In this document: positions 39,751-48,957 of the stretch, piece by piece
Layout of the letters: each line of letters starts with the position of its first letter
Position numbering within the stretch: position 1 is the first letter of the stretch
Source of the DNA: Fontibacillus phaseoli
GTDB taxonomy: Bacteria; Bacillota; Bacilli; Paenibacillales; Paenibacillaceae
Reading direction: 5' to 3'
DNA: 64,000 nucleotides
Assembly: GCF_003337355.1 (NCBI RefSeq)
Contig: NZ_QPJW01000005.1
Span: 62,001-126,000 of the forward strand
The notes under the pieces: model-generated
Told to the model about the DNA's origin: nothing
Seen by the model: the letters and a program-made list of their open reading frames with translations, nothing else
Databases searched by the model: none
Translations under genes and position numbers: made by a program

Positions 39751-41634
39751 ATGAAAGAGAAAATAGTAAGGACAAATCAGCTGATCGAACACGAATTAAT
39801 ATCCATAAATGAACTGTTAAATAATGGATCCGCCGATGAAGTTTATCAAATATATATTGACCTTGTGACAAAAATAGAAAGTAATGAATATAAAGAAGCC
39901 GATCAAGATATGAAAGTTAAGGTCTACATTTCTTTTGCTTATTTTCTGTTTGCTGTCGCTGAATTCCAATACTTTTTTGAAATGCTTATTAAAGCGCAAA
40001 ATCTGGATTATTCAAGAGAGGAAATAGATAAATTACTTTGGGAAGCATTTATCAATCCAAACTTAAATGAATTCAAAGCCAATTATGAAACCAATGTGAA
40101 TTTTCTGGTCTCAAACAATTATATTGACACCATGACTCCTTTATCTTTTCAGGAATTGCCTTACTGGCTACTTCCTACCGGAACATTTAATGAATACTAT
40201 ATTTATGATAAGAAACAAAAGCTAATACAAGAGAAAATTACATTATTTAAGTACCAAAAAATTCATTCCCGTTCTATTCCAACCTTAGATGTTTTTTCGG
40301 ATTATTTGTTACTAGAGGATTGGAATTGGCATAGTGTTTTGACATATACAAACGCTATAAAAACAGCCAATAAAAAAACTTATATTTTAATGAAAAACAT
40401 GGAGAAATTCCTATCATGTTTGCAAGGTGCTTTATTGAATAATTTCACTATATCCAACGTGTTATTTTTTGATAGTTTAGCTGCACTTCAAGATTATTTC
40501 ATAAACTCTAGTGAATACCTACCAAGAAATATTATTAATCTTATAGATAACAGTGAAAAACCCACAGAAATGATTAATGAAATTCATAACAATCGGACCC
40601 ACCGGAAAGAAAATAGAACCGGAGACCGTGTATTACTCAGCATCTGTATTCCTAGTTACAACAGAGGAAATAGGGCCTACGAAAATATACTTCATTTACT
40701 AAAACTTTATTACGACGAAGAGATAGAATTCATTATATCTAATAATGGAACACAAAATGAAACAACAGAGTACTATAATGCAATTGAGGATATTAAGGAT
40801 ACGAGAATAAAATATTATGCCTTCAAGGAGAACATGGGATTTGCCATTAATTGCTGTAAGATATGCGAAATGGCAAGTGGTAAATTCATTTTATTGGTGA
40901 GCGATGAAGACTTGGTAAACTTAAGTGTTTTACCCTCCATCATGAATCTATTAACACCTTCAGATAGCGGCTTATCCATTTTAAAAACTTCAACTAATTC
41001 AAATTATAAGCTGTCAAATTTAAGTGCATCACCTGGAAGAGATGCCCTTTTAGAATTTATGTTATCATCTAATTACATGTCAGGGATTATTTTTAACAGA
41101 GGGCTTCTCAATAAATATAATGGGCTTGAATACATCAAGAAAAACCTTGATAATACCGTATGCTTCTATTACCCTCATATGTTCTGGGAATTACTATTAT
41201 GTCAATATGGAAAGGTACAAAGTACATCTTTCATTTTGATAACGGAAGGTAAAGCTGAAAAAACTGAATGCGAGGAAGTAGAAACCAATAGCGAGGTGAT
41301 TATGCCCTACTATGCTTCAGTAGAAGGCCGACTAAAACAACACGAAGATTTTGTTTCAACTTTTAACGCTTTAGAAATATGTAATCATGATGCTGAGTTA
41401 TACAGGGAGATGTACCTCCGGCTTTGTGGAAAGACACTACTATTAACTTCACTTTCAATAAATGTGTTTTATAAAAAATTCAGTTCTAACTTCCGGGAAT
41501 TGTTAGACCAGGCTTATCATTTCTGTATACGGGAAGAATTTTATAAAACTAATATAAGCACTGATAATAATAATTATCACAATGATGTAGAAGGAATCAC
41601 TCAATACTATAATTACTATAAAAACTTAATTTAA
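39751..41634 (+). CDS. GT2 family glycosyltransferase with unknown N-terminal half
   Basis: Predicted sugar transferase next to the flagellin glycosylation island. Of 627 residues, about 290-420 form a GT-A/GT2 domain: LLSICIPSYNRGNRAYENI, FIISNNG, and the metal-binding SDED in LLVSDEDLVNL. The first ~280 residues are helical and polar with no family I can name; the last ~180 are also unassigned. ATG 39751 is chosen because AAAAGGTGAT lies about 10-13 bases upstream; GTG 39736 and ATG 39739 overlap that site. An inverted repeat TTGTATT-CTA-AATACAA (39713-39729) precedes it. It is very AT-rich and opposite in direction to its neighbours, and ends in a bidirectional terminator. Confidence 0.8.
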   Translation: MKEKIVRTNQLIEHELISINELLNNGSADEVYQIYIDLVTKIESNEYKEADQDMKVKVYISFAYFLFAVAEFQYFFEMLIKAQNLDYSREEIDKLLWEAFINPNLNEFKANYETNVNFLVSNNYIDTMTPLSFQELPYWLLPTGTFNEYYIYDKKQKLIQEKITLFKYQKIHSRSIPTLDVFSDYLLLEDWNWHSVLTYTNAIKTANKKTYILMKNMEKFLSCLQGALLNNFTISNVLFFDSLAALQDYFINSSEYLPRNIINLIDNSEKPTEMINEIHNNRTHRKENRTGDRVLLSICIPSYNRGNRAYENILHLLKLYYDEEIEFIISNNGTQNETTEYYNAIEDIKDTRIKYYAFKENMGFAINCCKICEMASGKFILLVSDEDLVNLSVLPSIMNLLTPSDSGLSILKTSTNSNYKLSNLSASPGRDALLEFMLSSNYMSGIIFNRGLLNKYNGLEYIKKNLDNTVCFYYPHMFWELLLCQYGKVQSTSFILITEGKAEKTECEEVETNSEVIMPYYASVEGRLKQHEDFVSTFNALEICNHDAELYREMYLRLCGKTLLLTSLSINVFYKKFSSNFRELLDQAYHFCIREEFYKTNISTDNNNYHNDVEGITQYYNYYKNLI

Positions 41635-41647
41635 TTTTTAGGGTGAT

Positions 41648-41693
41648 AAAAGGCCCGAAGCAAATCTTTAACAAGATTCGCTTCGGGTCTTTT
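41648..41693. terminator. Bidirectional terminator between the GT2 gene and the sugar operon
   Basis: A 21-base arm (41648-41668) pairs with 41673-41693 with two mismatches, leaving a 4-base loop, with A- and T-runs at the ends. It separates two convergent transcription units. Confidence 0.93.
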
Positions 41694-41719
41694 ACAGCTA
41701 TTCCTCTACTGGATGACTA

Positions 41720-42544
41720 CTACCAAGCCGTAAGTCCGCCATCAATAATAAGATTTTGACCTGTTACATAACTAGACGCCTCAGAAGACAGATATAAAGC
41801 AGCTCCGACCATCTCCTCTGCCTTAGCCATACGTCTCATAGGAATACGATCTGAATATCTTGCAATAAATTCTTCATTCTGCCCGCTCTTGACTCCCCCT
41901 GGAGTAATGGTGTTCACTCTGATCCCTTTATCAGCCCAAGCGGTAGCTAAATATCTCGTTAAACCAATTACAGCTGACTTTGATGCAGAGTAAACAGGAG
42001 GTGTGTTAATTTTTCGGCCCAAATAGAAAGAGCCTTCGTAAATCCTATTGTCAGGACCGACAACTCCATAAATAGAAGAGGTCTGAATAATCGAGCCTCC
42101 CTGTCCCTGAAGTAGCATCTGTTTACCCACTGCCTGAGCTGCCAAGAACATTCCATCGATATTAACGGCCATAATCTTACGCCATTCATCTAATGAATAA
42201 TTTTCGATTGAGGCAAAAAATGCATCCAGATCATCTGCTTTACTTGCTGCATTATTTAAAAGAATATTAATTCCCCCAAAGACTCTTACAACCTCCGACA
42301 CCATTCCATGGATAGATTCTTCACTCGTAACATCGCACGGAATCCCAATACATTTCACTTTATATTCTGACGTAAGTTTCTCGGCAAGCTCTGTCACAGC
42401 ACTTTTGTTGATATCAGCTATAACTACATTTGCGCCGAATTCAGCCAATCCTCTACAAAAGTTCTGCCCTAGAAGACCCGCTCCTCCAGTAACAACAGCT
42501 ACTTTTCCAACTAAACCAAATAAATTCTTAAACTGAAAATTCAT
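41720..42544 (-). CDS. SDR family oxidoreductase, distal gene of the nonulosonate operon
   Basis: Classical short-chain dehydrogenase of 274 residues: cofactor loop VTGGAGLLGQ (18-27), NNAA near 91, catalytic Ser in QTSSIYG, YSASK, and the end YVTGQNLIIDGG. Asp in VVIADIN after beta-2 suggests NAD rather than NADP. Its ATG overlaps the preceding Gfo/Idh gene by 17 bp. It is a paralogue of the SDR two genes upstream. The substrate is unknown; context points to a nonulosonic acid or its CMP form. Confidence 0.88.
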   Translation of the reverse strand: MNFQFKNLFGLVGKVAVVTGGAGLLGQNFCRGLAEFGANVVIADINKSAVTELAEKLTSEYKVKCIGIPCDVTSEESIHGMVSEVVRVFGGINILLNNAASKADDLDAFFASIENYSLDEWRKIMAVNIDGMFLAAQAVGKQMLLQGQGGSIIQTSSIYGVVGPDNRIYEGSFYLGRKINTPPVYSASKSAVIGLTRYLATAWADKGIRVNTITPGGVKSGQNEEFIARYSDRIPMRRMAKAEEMVGAALYLSSEASSYVTGQNLIIDGGLTAW

Positions 42545-43457
42545 CGATAGCTACCCTTCTTTTTTCTTTTTTCGACAACTGTCCAGCCATAAGTATACGC
42601 ATAGCATTAATTGTAGTATAAGCCGGGATTGCTGGCTTACCAGATTCTATAAAATGAAAGAAATGCCACAAAGTTCTTCTAAACATAGAAAAGTTATCCG
42701 AGATTTCAATTTTTGTAATTTTTTGAGATCCATAAACATCAATATGGAAAGCCAAAGGGATTGGCCCAAGGGCATCGATTTGTACCAGAGTTCCGTCCGA
42801 CATAGTGATCGCCATGGATTCAAACTCGGATTCTATGCATTGAACAGACTCAGGAATAAATGAGGCTAGGTTTAAGATGGCGTCAATCAAATGGATTCCA
42901 TATTTTTCCCAAGAATGAATGACGGTCCCTCTAATTAATTTTATATGGTCAAACTTCTGCGTAATTATATCTTGACGAAGTTGGTCTACTTCCTTCGCAT
43001 ATCTCATCCCGGAACATGACATCAGCTTTCCATTCTCCAAAAAGGGTTTAAAATATCGCAACTCAGTTACATTCAACGTCAGAGGCTTATCTATAAAGAC
43101 CGGTATATTTTTTTCCAAAAAAAACTTAGCTATCTCGTAATGCGATTCGTAATCATCCCGAGCAATAATTACTCCATCAACCAGACCGGCCATTTCCTCA
43201 TATTCATCCATTGAGTTAGGTATGCGACAAGAGTTACACAAAGAATCGGTTATTTCTTTGTTTTGTGTCCAAGCATATGTAATCTGAAATCCACTAAATC
43301 CAAATTCCGAGGGATCCCTTCTAGTCACATAATCGTAAATCACATTCCAGCCTGATTTTTTTAGTTCTATATCATTATATCCATTTACTATTGCTGAAAA
43401 AGAGTAGGGATGTCCATTACCTTCACTCAGACCAATAATGCCAATTTTTTTTACCAT
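42528..43457 (-). CDS. Gfo/Idh/MocA family oxidoreductase
   Basis: Predicted NAD(P)-dependent sugar oxidoreductase of 309 residues. The N-terminal Rossmann part reads KKIGIIGLSEGNGHPYSFSA; VDGVIIARDDYESHYEIA and PVFIDKPLTL contain the family's EKP-like segment (here DKP), with its Lys conserved. The C-terminal half has the alpha/beta fold pattern. ATG 43457 overlaps the SDR stop by 7 bp. Sandwiched between two SDR genes after the CMP-sugar synthetase, it probably takes part in tailoring the sugar. Confidence 0.82.
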   Translation of the reverse strand: MVKKIGIIGLSEGNGHPYSFSAIVNGYNDIELKKSGWNVIYDYVTRRDPSEFGFSGFQITYAWTQNKEITDSLCNSCRIPNSMDEYEEMAGLVDGVIIARDDYESHYEIAKFFLEKNIPVFIDKPLTLNVTELRYFKPFLENGKLMSCSGMRYAKEVDQLRQDIITQKFDHIKLIRGTVIHSWEKYGIHLIDAILNLASFIPESVQCIESEFESMAITMSDGTLVQIDALGPIPLAFHIDVYGSQKITKIEISDNFSMFRRTLWHFFHFIESGKPAIPAYTTINAMRILMAGQLSKKEKRRVAIDEFSV

Positions 43458-44248
43458 ACAGCCCAACCACCATCAACACATATGTTCTGACCAGTCATAT
43501 AACTCGACGCATTCGAACATAGCAATGCAACAGCACCTTTAATTTCATGAGGCTGGCCTATTCGGTTTAAGGGGTTTTTTGATCCTAATTTCTCCATAAA
43601 TTCGGTATTCTCTTGGGTTTGAGGATGCGGAAAAGGGCCTGGACTTAAACAATTAACACGTATTTGATGTGGAGCAAGGAAACTTGCTAAATATTTGGTG
43701 AACTGGATAACGCCCGCTTTCGCCGCGCCATAGCTGGGCGGATTCGTGTATTGAATCCCATCGTATATTCGATAATCAGGTGCCACATGTCCATACATGG
43801 AAGTAATGTTGAGAATAACACCTTTCTTTTCTCTAAGCTGAGGTACTGCAGTTTTTATACATCTAAATACGGAATTCAAGCTCATTTCGATATCATAATC
43901 CCAGTCCTCATCACTAATAGACTCAAAAGAATTTTTATTTCCCGACCATGAATTATTAACAAGGATATCCAAACCACCAAAATCATCTTCAATTTGTTGG
44001 AAACATGCCTTAATTGAGTCTTTACTCATTAGATCAAGCTGAATCGCTGTCGCAGTGATGGTATTGTTAAAATGTTGTTCAATTTCTGAACACTTTAATT
44101 TACAGGCCTCATAATCTCTGCTGGCAATGATGATGTTTGCGCCTAACTCAGCCAAAGTATAACTGATCTCTGAGCCTAAATAACCTGCCCCACCTGTAAT
44201 CAGTGCAACTTTGTCTTTCAAAGAAAACAGACTTTTAAGACTATTCAT
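43451..44248 (-). CDS. SDR family oxidoreductase following the CMP-sugar synthetase
   Basis: Classical SDR of 265 residues: ITGGAGYLGS (17-26), NNSW in place of NNAG, catalytic Ser in ITSMYGH, the tyrosine in SYGAAKAG, and YMTGQNICVDGGWAVW at the end. It shares the terminal TGQNxxxDGG pattern with the other SDR of this operon. Its start overlaps the synthetase gene by 8 bp, so the two are translationally coupled. The same coupled arrangement (synthetase then SDR) recalls ptmB/ptmA in Campylobacter, but the product is not predictable from sequence. Confidence 0.87.
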   Translation of the reverse strand: MNSLKSLFSLKDKVALITGGAGYLGSEISYTLAELGANIIIASRDYEACKLKCSEIEQHFNNTITATAIQLDLMSKDSIKACFQQIEDDFGGLDILVNNSWSGNKNSFESISDEDWDYDIEMSLNSVFRCIKTAVPQLREKKGVILNITSMYGHVAPDYRIYDGIQYTNPPSYGAAKAGVIQFTKYLASFLAPHQIRVNCLSPGPFPHPQTQENTEFMEKLGSKNPLNRIGQPHEIKGAVALLCSNASSYMTGQNICVDGGWAVW

Positions 44249-44951
44249 AGGTATCCAACCCTTTCTTAATCAACGTTTCAACCAAAAGAAAATCCATCTC
44301 ATCATCAATATCAACAGAACGACTCTTAGGCATTAGTACAGCCCCAATGCTACCGAATAGTAAACTAATGTCATCTTGTTGCAATTTATCGATTCGGAAT
44401 GCATAAACTGCACCGTTCAGTTGATACGCTGTCGGTAATTTTTGACGAGGCAACCAAGGAATAGCGCCGGTAATAAATGTTTCAGGTATATCGTTATTTA
44501 TTCTCCAAGCTCTATGAGGATTCAAGTCGGCCTCCTTGAAGGTCGCTACTGAATCAAACTGATGCTTATCCAGAAGTTCTATACATTCTCTGATATCCCG
44601 GCTTGCTCTCAACGGACAAGTTGGTTCTAACAATATCATATACTCTGCCTTTTCTCCGCTATTTCTTAACTTCGAAATAAGGTCTCTTATTGCATCGATA
44701 ACCAAAGAATCGTCTCTTGCAAGTTCTTCCGGCCTCTCAATAACCTCAGCGCCACACTCAATAGCCACATTCTCAATCTTATAATCGTCTGTCGAAACTA
44801 CAATACGGTCTATTTCGGGTGTCTTTTTTGCTTCCTCAATTGTCCATTGGATCAAAGGCTTTCCTGCCAATAATTTAATATTCTTGTAGGGAATCGACTT
44901 ACTGCCTCCCCTAGCCGGTATAACTGCAATTACTCTTTTATTGTTTATCAT
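44241..44951 (-). CDS. CMP-nonulosonate cytidylyltransferase (NeuA/LegF-like)
   Basis: Activates a nonulosonic acid with CTP. The 236 residues start with the family signature VIPARGGSKSIPYKNIKLLAGKP split around residues 10-28, and contain LLEPTCPLRASRDI and SVDIDDEMDFLLVE near the end. Length and motifs fit single-domain CMP-NeuAc / CMP-legionaminate synthetases. The ATG follows GGAG seven bases upstream. It stands after the aminotransferase gene, 9 bp away. Confidence 0.9.
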   Translation of the reverse strand: MINNKRVIAVIPARGGSKSIPYKNIKLLAGKPLIQWTIEEAKKTPEIDRIVVSTDDYKIENVAIECGAEVIERPEELARDDSLVIDAIRDLISKLRNSGEKAEYMILLEPTCPLRASRDIRECIELLDKHQFDSVATFKEADLNPHRAWRINNDIPETFITGAIPWLPRQKLPTAYQLNGAVYAFRIDKLQQDDISLLFGSIGAVLMPKSRSVDIDDEMDFLLVETLIKKGLDTYE

Positions 44952-44960
44952 AGCAAACTC

Positions 44961-46109
44961 CTAACGCTGATGAAAAAACGCCCGAATTTTATCAATGACA
45001 AAATCTTGCGTGTTCTCTGTCATATTTGTGTCGGATGGTAAACAAACCCCGTTATAAAATAGGTTTTGACTGACATCAAGTTCATTATACCGAAAATAAT
45101 CAATATTTTGGAACAATGGCTGCATGTGAAGTGGCTTCCAGACAGGCCTAGATTCTATATTGTACTGCTGTAAATAATTTATCAATTCATATGTTTTTTT
45201 GTTTGTTGCATCCGGGTCTATTGTCATAACTGTTAACCATCGCGTTGAGGTACATCCATTTGCTTCAGGCATAAAACGAATACTGTCGATATCCTGCAAC
45301 TGCTCTCGATACCTCTCAAAAATTTCCCGTTTTTTATTAATTCGTTCATCCAATACCTCTAACTGTCCTCTACCAATCCCCGCTAAAACATTACTTAAGC
45401 GATAATTATAACCTAACTCACTATGTTGATAATGGATAGCTTTATCTCGGGCTTGTGTAGAATAGAACCTGGCCTTTTCTAATGCTGCAGTATCATCCGA
45501 AACAAGCATTCCTCCACCTGAGGTAGTAATTATCTTGTTGCCATTAAAAGAAAAAATACCGAATTTCCCAAATCCGCCTGTTCTCTTCCCGTGATAAGTA
45601 GCCCCTAAAGATTCAGCAGCATCCTCTACAATAGGTACACCATAGGAGTCACAAATGTCCTTAATCTGATTATAATCAGCACTCTGCCCGTATAGATTAA
45701 CAACAACCACGGCTTTAGGAAGTTTCTTTCTCGCTGCATAAAGCTCGAATGCTGATCTTAAAGCAGACGGAGACATATTCCATGTATCTGGCTCAGAATC
45801 AATAAAAACAGGAATGGCTCCTTGATATAAGATAGGATTTGCACTAGCTATAAAAGTTAAAGAGGAACAAAAAACTACATCATCTCTCCCTACACCTAGT
45901 AAAATCAGAGCCAGATGTATAGCCGCCGTACCGGAACTTAAAGCAAGCGCACCGTTTGAACCCGCATAACTTGCTATTTCTTGCTCAAATAGATCAACAT
46001 TCTCGCCAAGTGGGGCGATCCAGTTAGTTTCAAATGCTCGATTGATATATTTCTGTTCGTTTCCCCCCATATGTGGAGAAGCTAAATAAATCCGATCGTA
46101 ACCTGACAT
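44961..46109 (-). CDS. PglE/LegC-like DegT aminotransferase
   Basis: PLP aminotransferase expected to convert the UDP-4-keto-6-deoxy sugar to the 4-amino sugar. The 382 residues resemble Campylobacter PglE closely: LASPHMGGNEQKYI at the start, NWIAPLGENVDLFEQE, EDAAESLGATY, and the PLP lysine in FSFNGNKIITTSGGGML. ARFYSTQARDKAIHYQH and YNYRLSNVLAGIG are also shared. This resemblance favours a gluco-configured (bacillosamine/legionaminate) product over the altro-configured PseC product. Confidence 0.92.
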   Translation of the reverse strand: MSGYDRIYLASPHMGGNEQKYINRAFETNWIAPLGENVDLFEQEIASYAGSNGALALSSGTAAIHLALILLGVGRDDVVFCSSLTFIASANPILYQGAIPVFIDSEPDTWNMSPSALRSAFELYAARKKLPKAVVVVNLYGQSADYNQIKDICDSYGVPIVEDAAESLGATYHGKRTGGFGKFGIFSFNGNKIITTSGGGMLVSDDTAALEKARFYSTQARDKAIHYQHSELGYNYRLSNVLAGIGRGQLEVLDERINKKREIFERYREQLQDIDSIRFMPEANGCTSTRWLTVMTIDPDATNKKTYELINYLQQYNIESRPVWKPLHMQPLFQNIDYFRYNELDVSQNLFYNGVCLPSDTNMTENTQDFVIDKIRAFFHQR

Positions 46110-46118
46110 TTGATCACC

Positions 46119-46751
46119 TTATTCATGTTCTTTTTTTTGATTTGATCTTATCTTCTTTGCAGGGCAACCGACAACGACAACATCCGACTCTATATCATTG
46201 ACAACACAAGCACCGGCTCCAACGATCGTATTGCTTCCTATCAATACTCCTTGAATAATGCTTGTACCAATACCAACTTGGGAGTGAGAGGCTACACGTA
46301 CATTTCCGGCAAGATTCACCCCGGGAGAGATATGTACAAAATCCTCTAATACACACTCATGATCAATAGTACATGCCGTATTTAATATAGTATGCTCACC
46401 AATCGTAGTATCCGTATTTATAACTACATTAGGCATAACAACGCTTCCTGCCCCTATTACAACATTAGAGCTTATCACAGCAGTTGGATGAATAGCCTGT
46501 CCATAGTTCAGGTTATACGGCTTTAATTGATTTACTAAATTACTTCGAACTATATTATCCCCCACAGTAACTATAAATACAGCATCAATAAATTCCGTAA
46601 TTAGCCTAGTGGTTCCTAGAATAGGAATGCCTAAAACATCCTTCTTCTCTATCTTATCATCTATAAATCCCGCAACATGCTTCCCTTGGCTTCTCAATAT
46701 ATCTACGACTACTTTAGAATGCCCTCCAGCACCAATCAAAATATGATCCAA
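46119..46751 (-). CDS. NeuD/PglD-like sugar O/N-acetyltransferase
   Basis: Left-handed beta-helix acetyltransferase likely to N-acetylate the 4-amino group. The 210 residues begin ILIGAGGHSKVVVDILRS, the NeuD/PglD dinucleotide-like N-domain, followed by hexapeptide repeats with the catalytic His in ACTIDHECVLEDFVHISPG, ending VGCPAKKIR. The start is TTG with GGTGG six bases upstream. It lies between the NeuC-like and aminotransferase genes. Confidence 0.9.
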   Translation of the reverse strand: MDHILIGAGGHSKVVVDILRSQGKHVAGFIDDKIEKKDVLGIPILGTTRLITEFIDAVFIVTVGDNIVRSNLVNQLKPYNLNYGQAIHPTAVISSNVVIGAGSVVMPNVVINTDTTIGEHTILNTACTIDHECVLEDFVHISPGVNLAGNVRVASHSQVGIGTSIIQGVLIGSNTIVGAGACVVNDIESDVVVVGCPAKKIRSNQKKEHE

Positions 46752-46770
46752 TAGATACCACCCACCCTAT

Positions 46771-47913
46771 TTAATATGAAATGGTTTTTTGTATCAATTT
46801 TTCTCCATAGTCAACTAATTCCCTAATAACCCGCAATATTTTACCGCTAGTGTCTTCCTGATAATATACATTTTCAACCATCTCAAGTTGTTCTTGAAAC
46901 TCTTTACTTCTCACTTTAAATAAAGCTGCTTTTAACTCATCATAATCTGCATTTATATCGATTGTATTTGATGACTTTTCTCTCCTGAATTGTCTAGTCC
47001 CAATATTTATGACAGGCACCTTGAAAGAAGCTGCTTCAATAATTCCTGAAGAAGAGTTGCCGACCATAACAAATGCGTTCTTAAGTACAGAGAGATAGTC
47101 ATAATGTTCAAAACTAACTATTTTATAGATCCCGGAATCTTTATTGAATTGTCTATAAAAATTTTCTATGTCCTCTGATCCTGCGTCGGAATTAGGCATT
47201 ACGCAAATGAAAGGCATTTTCTCTTCCCTAATAGCTTGAAATATTGATGCTAATTCCTTCTCAACACTTTTCTTTGCTGTGGTGACAGGGTGATATATCA
47301 GCAAACCATAATCCTCTGTAAAATCAAGCCCATATTTTACCTTCACATCATTCATTTTCGGCAGTTCAATTTTCATGATAAGCTCAAGTCTTGGTGCTCC
47401 AACCACCTGTACTCTCCATGGGTCTTCACCCATTTTGATTAAACGCTCCCTACTGGCCTTAGTAGCAGTCAGATGTAAATGTGCGAGTTTACTAATGGCA
47501 TGCCTTACTGACTCGTCAACTGAACCTGATACTTCACCCCCATGCAAATGAAGGGTAGGAATATTTAAATAAACAGAAGAGATCGTAGCCGCTAACATTT
47601 CACCACGATCTCCCAGTACGACCACACAGTCAGGTTTAACAGATTGAAAAACTTCCGTCATGCCAACAATACCTAAGCCAATACTTTTGGCCATACCTGC
47701 GTGGTTTGCCTCAATATCAGTTTCAACCTTAGCAGAAATTTGAAAACCATCTGCCTTAATAAAATCGATGGTATTCCCATAATGCGGGTGAAGATGCATC
47801 CCTGTTACCAGAAGTTCTAACTTGAGATCAGAAGCTTCTTGAATAGCTTTGAGTAGCGGATAATAAATTCCGTAATCTGCTCTAGTCCCAGTGACAACCA
47901 TTACTTTTTTCAT
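46771..47913 (-). CDS. neuC: NeuC/LegG-like UDP-sugar 2-epimerase (hydrolysing)
   Basis: Removes UDP and inverts C2, giving the free mannose-configured sugar for condensation. The 380 residues carry VVTGTRADYGIYYPLLKAI at the start, VVVLGDRGEMLAA, LHLHGGEVSG, SVDESVRHAISKLAHLH and GNSSSGIIEA. In this context the substrate is probably UDP-2,4-diacetamido-2,4,6-trideoxyglucose (LegG activity) rather than UDP-GlcNAc. The ATG overlaps the neuB stop (ATGA). Confidence 0.93.
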   Translation of the reverse strand: MKKVMVVTGTRADYGIYYPLLKAIQEASDLKLELLVTGMHLHPHYGNTIDFIKADGFQISAKVETDIEANHAGMAKSIGLGIVGMTEVFQSVKPDCVVVLGDRGEMLAATISSVYLNIPTLHLHGGEVSGSVDESVRHAISKLAHLHLTATKASRERLIKMGEDPWRVQVVGAPRLELIMKIELPKMNDVKVKYGLDFTEDYGLLIYHPVTTAKKSVEKELASIFQAIREEKMPFICVMPNSDAGSEDIENFYRQFNKDSGIYKIVSFEHYDYLSVLKNAFVMVGNSSSGIIEAASFKVPVINIGTRQFRREKSSNTIDINADYDELKAALFKVRSKEFQEQLEMVENVYYQEDTSGKILRVIRELVDYGEKLIQKTISY

Positions 47914-48941
47914 CGCACATCATCCCAAGACAATAAATGGTCTGCCTTTATCTCTTTTATAACTGTTTTGCCTAACAAATTGTAATATTTTTTTGGTTCA
48001 ATTCCCGTTCCCGGCCTCTTAATAACCAGATCGGTTTCACTAAGTATACTCCCAATTTTCAAATCTCTGGCTACTACGATACTTTTTCTTGCAACACTTT
48101 TTGTACTTTGTTCTGAAGGCATTATTCTTTTTATGCCATCCCCTAATAGTTGCTCAACTTGTCGCAAAGAATTTACAAATCCCTTAAATTCCTTAGGCTC
48201 CATAGATGCTCTATGATCCGGACCTTCTAAGCCTCGATCTAATGTAAAGTGCTTCTCAATTATTTTAGCGCCTAACGCAACTGCAGATATTGCAGCTTCA
48301 TTTCCTTCAGTATGGTCCGAAAACCCAACTACTTTATTAAATTTATTTTCCATAGTTTTCATGGCTAATAAATTCACTTCATTCAACGGAGCAGGATATT
48401 CGGAGGTACAGTGAAGTAAAGCTAAAGGACTTGAGACTATATTCTGGACACTGCTCTCAACCTCTTCTATATCTGACATACCTGTAGATAGAATTATCGG
48501 GAGTTGGTATTTGTCGATTTTTCGTAGAAAAGGAATATTATTCATATCGCCAGAACCGATTTTAAATCCGTTCACACCAATCGAGTAGAGAAATTCAACA
48601 CTTTCATCATCGAATGGAGTAGATAGAAATTCAATTTTTTTTCTTATACAATATGCCTTTAGTTCAGCAAAATCAGAAAAAGTTAATTCTAACTTCTTAA
48701 GCATTTCCAACTGACTTTCTTCAGAACAAGAGGTTTTCATTTGATAATCAGCTTTGGCAGCTTTTGATGTAACCAACTTTTCGCTAACAAATGTCTGAAA
48801 CTTCACAGCGTCTGCCCCTGCCTTTATAGCCTGATCAATCAAATCAAATGCCAGTTTTTTCGAACCGTTATGATTAACTCCAATTTCTGCGATTATATAA
48901 GTAGGCTTTCTAACCCCAGTAATAACTTCTTTTATAGACAC
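47910..48941 (-). CDS. neuB: NeuB/LegI-like nonulosonate synthase
   Basis: Condenses a six-carbon amino sugar with phosphoenolpyruvate to the nine-carbon acid. The 343 residues contain a TIM-barrel N-domain (TYIIAEIGVNHNGS; AGADAVKFQTF; KIGSGDMNNIPFL; GFSDHTEGNEA; IIEKHFTLDR) and a C-terminal SAF (antifreeze-like) domain from about 280 (SIVVARDLKIGSILSE). The start is GTG with GAGGAG seven bases upstream. It heads the neuB-neuC pair. Confidence 0.95.
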   Translation of the reverse strand: MSIKEVITGVRKPTYIIAEIGVNHNGSKKLAFDLIDQAIKAGADAVKFQTFVSEKLVTSKAAKADYQMKTSCSEESQLEMLKKLELTFSDFAELKAYCIRKKIEFLSTPFDDESVEFLYSIGVNGFKIGSGDMNNIPFLRKIDKYQLPIILSTGMSDIEEVESSVQNIVSSPLALLHCTSEYPAPLNEVNLLAMKTMENKFNKVVGFSDHTEGNEAAISAVALGAKIIEKHFTLDRGLEGPDHRASMEPKEFKGFVNSLRQVEQLLGDGIKRIMPSEQSTKSVARKSIVVARDLKIGSILSETDLVIKRPGTGIEPKKYYNLLGKTVIKEIKADHLLSWDDVR

Positions 48942-48957
48942 ATTATCACTCCTCAGA

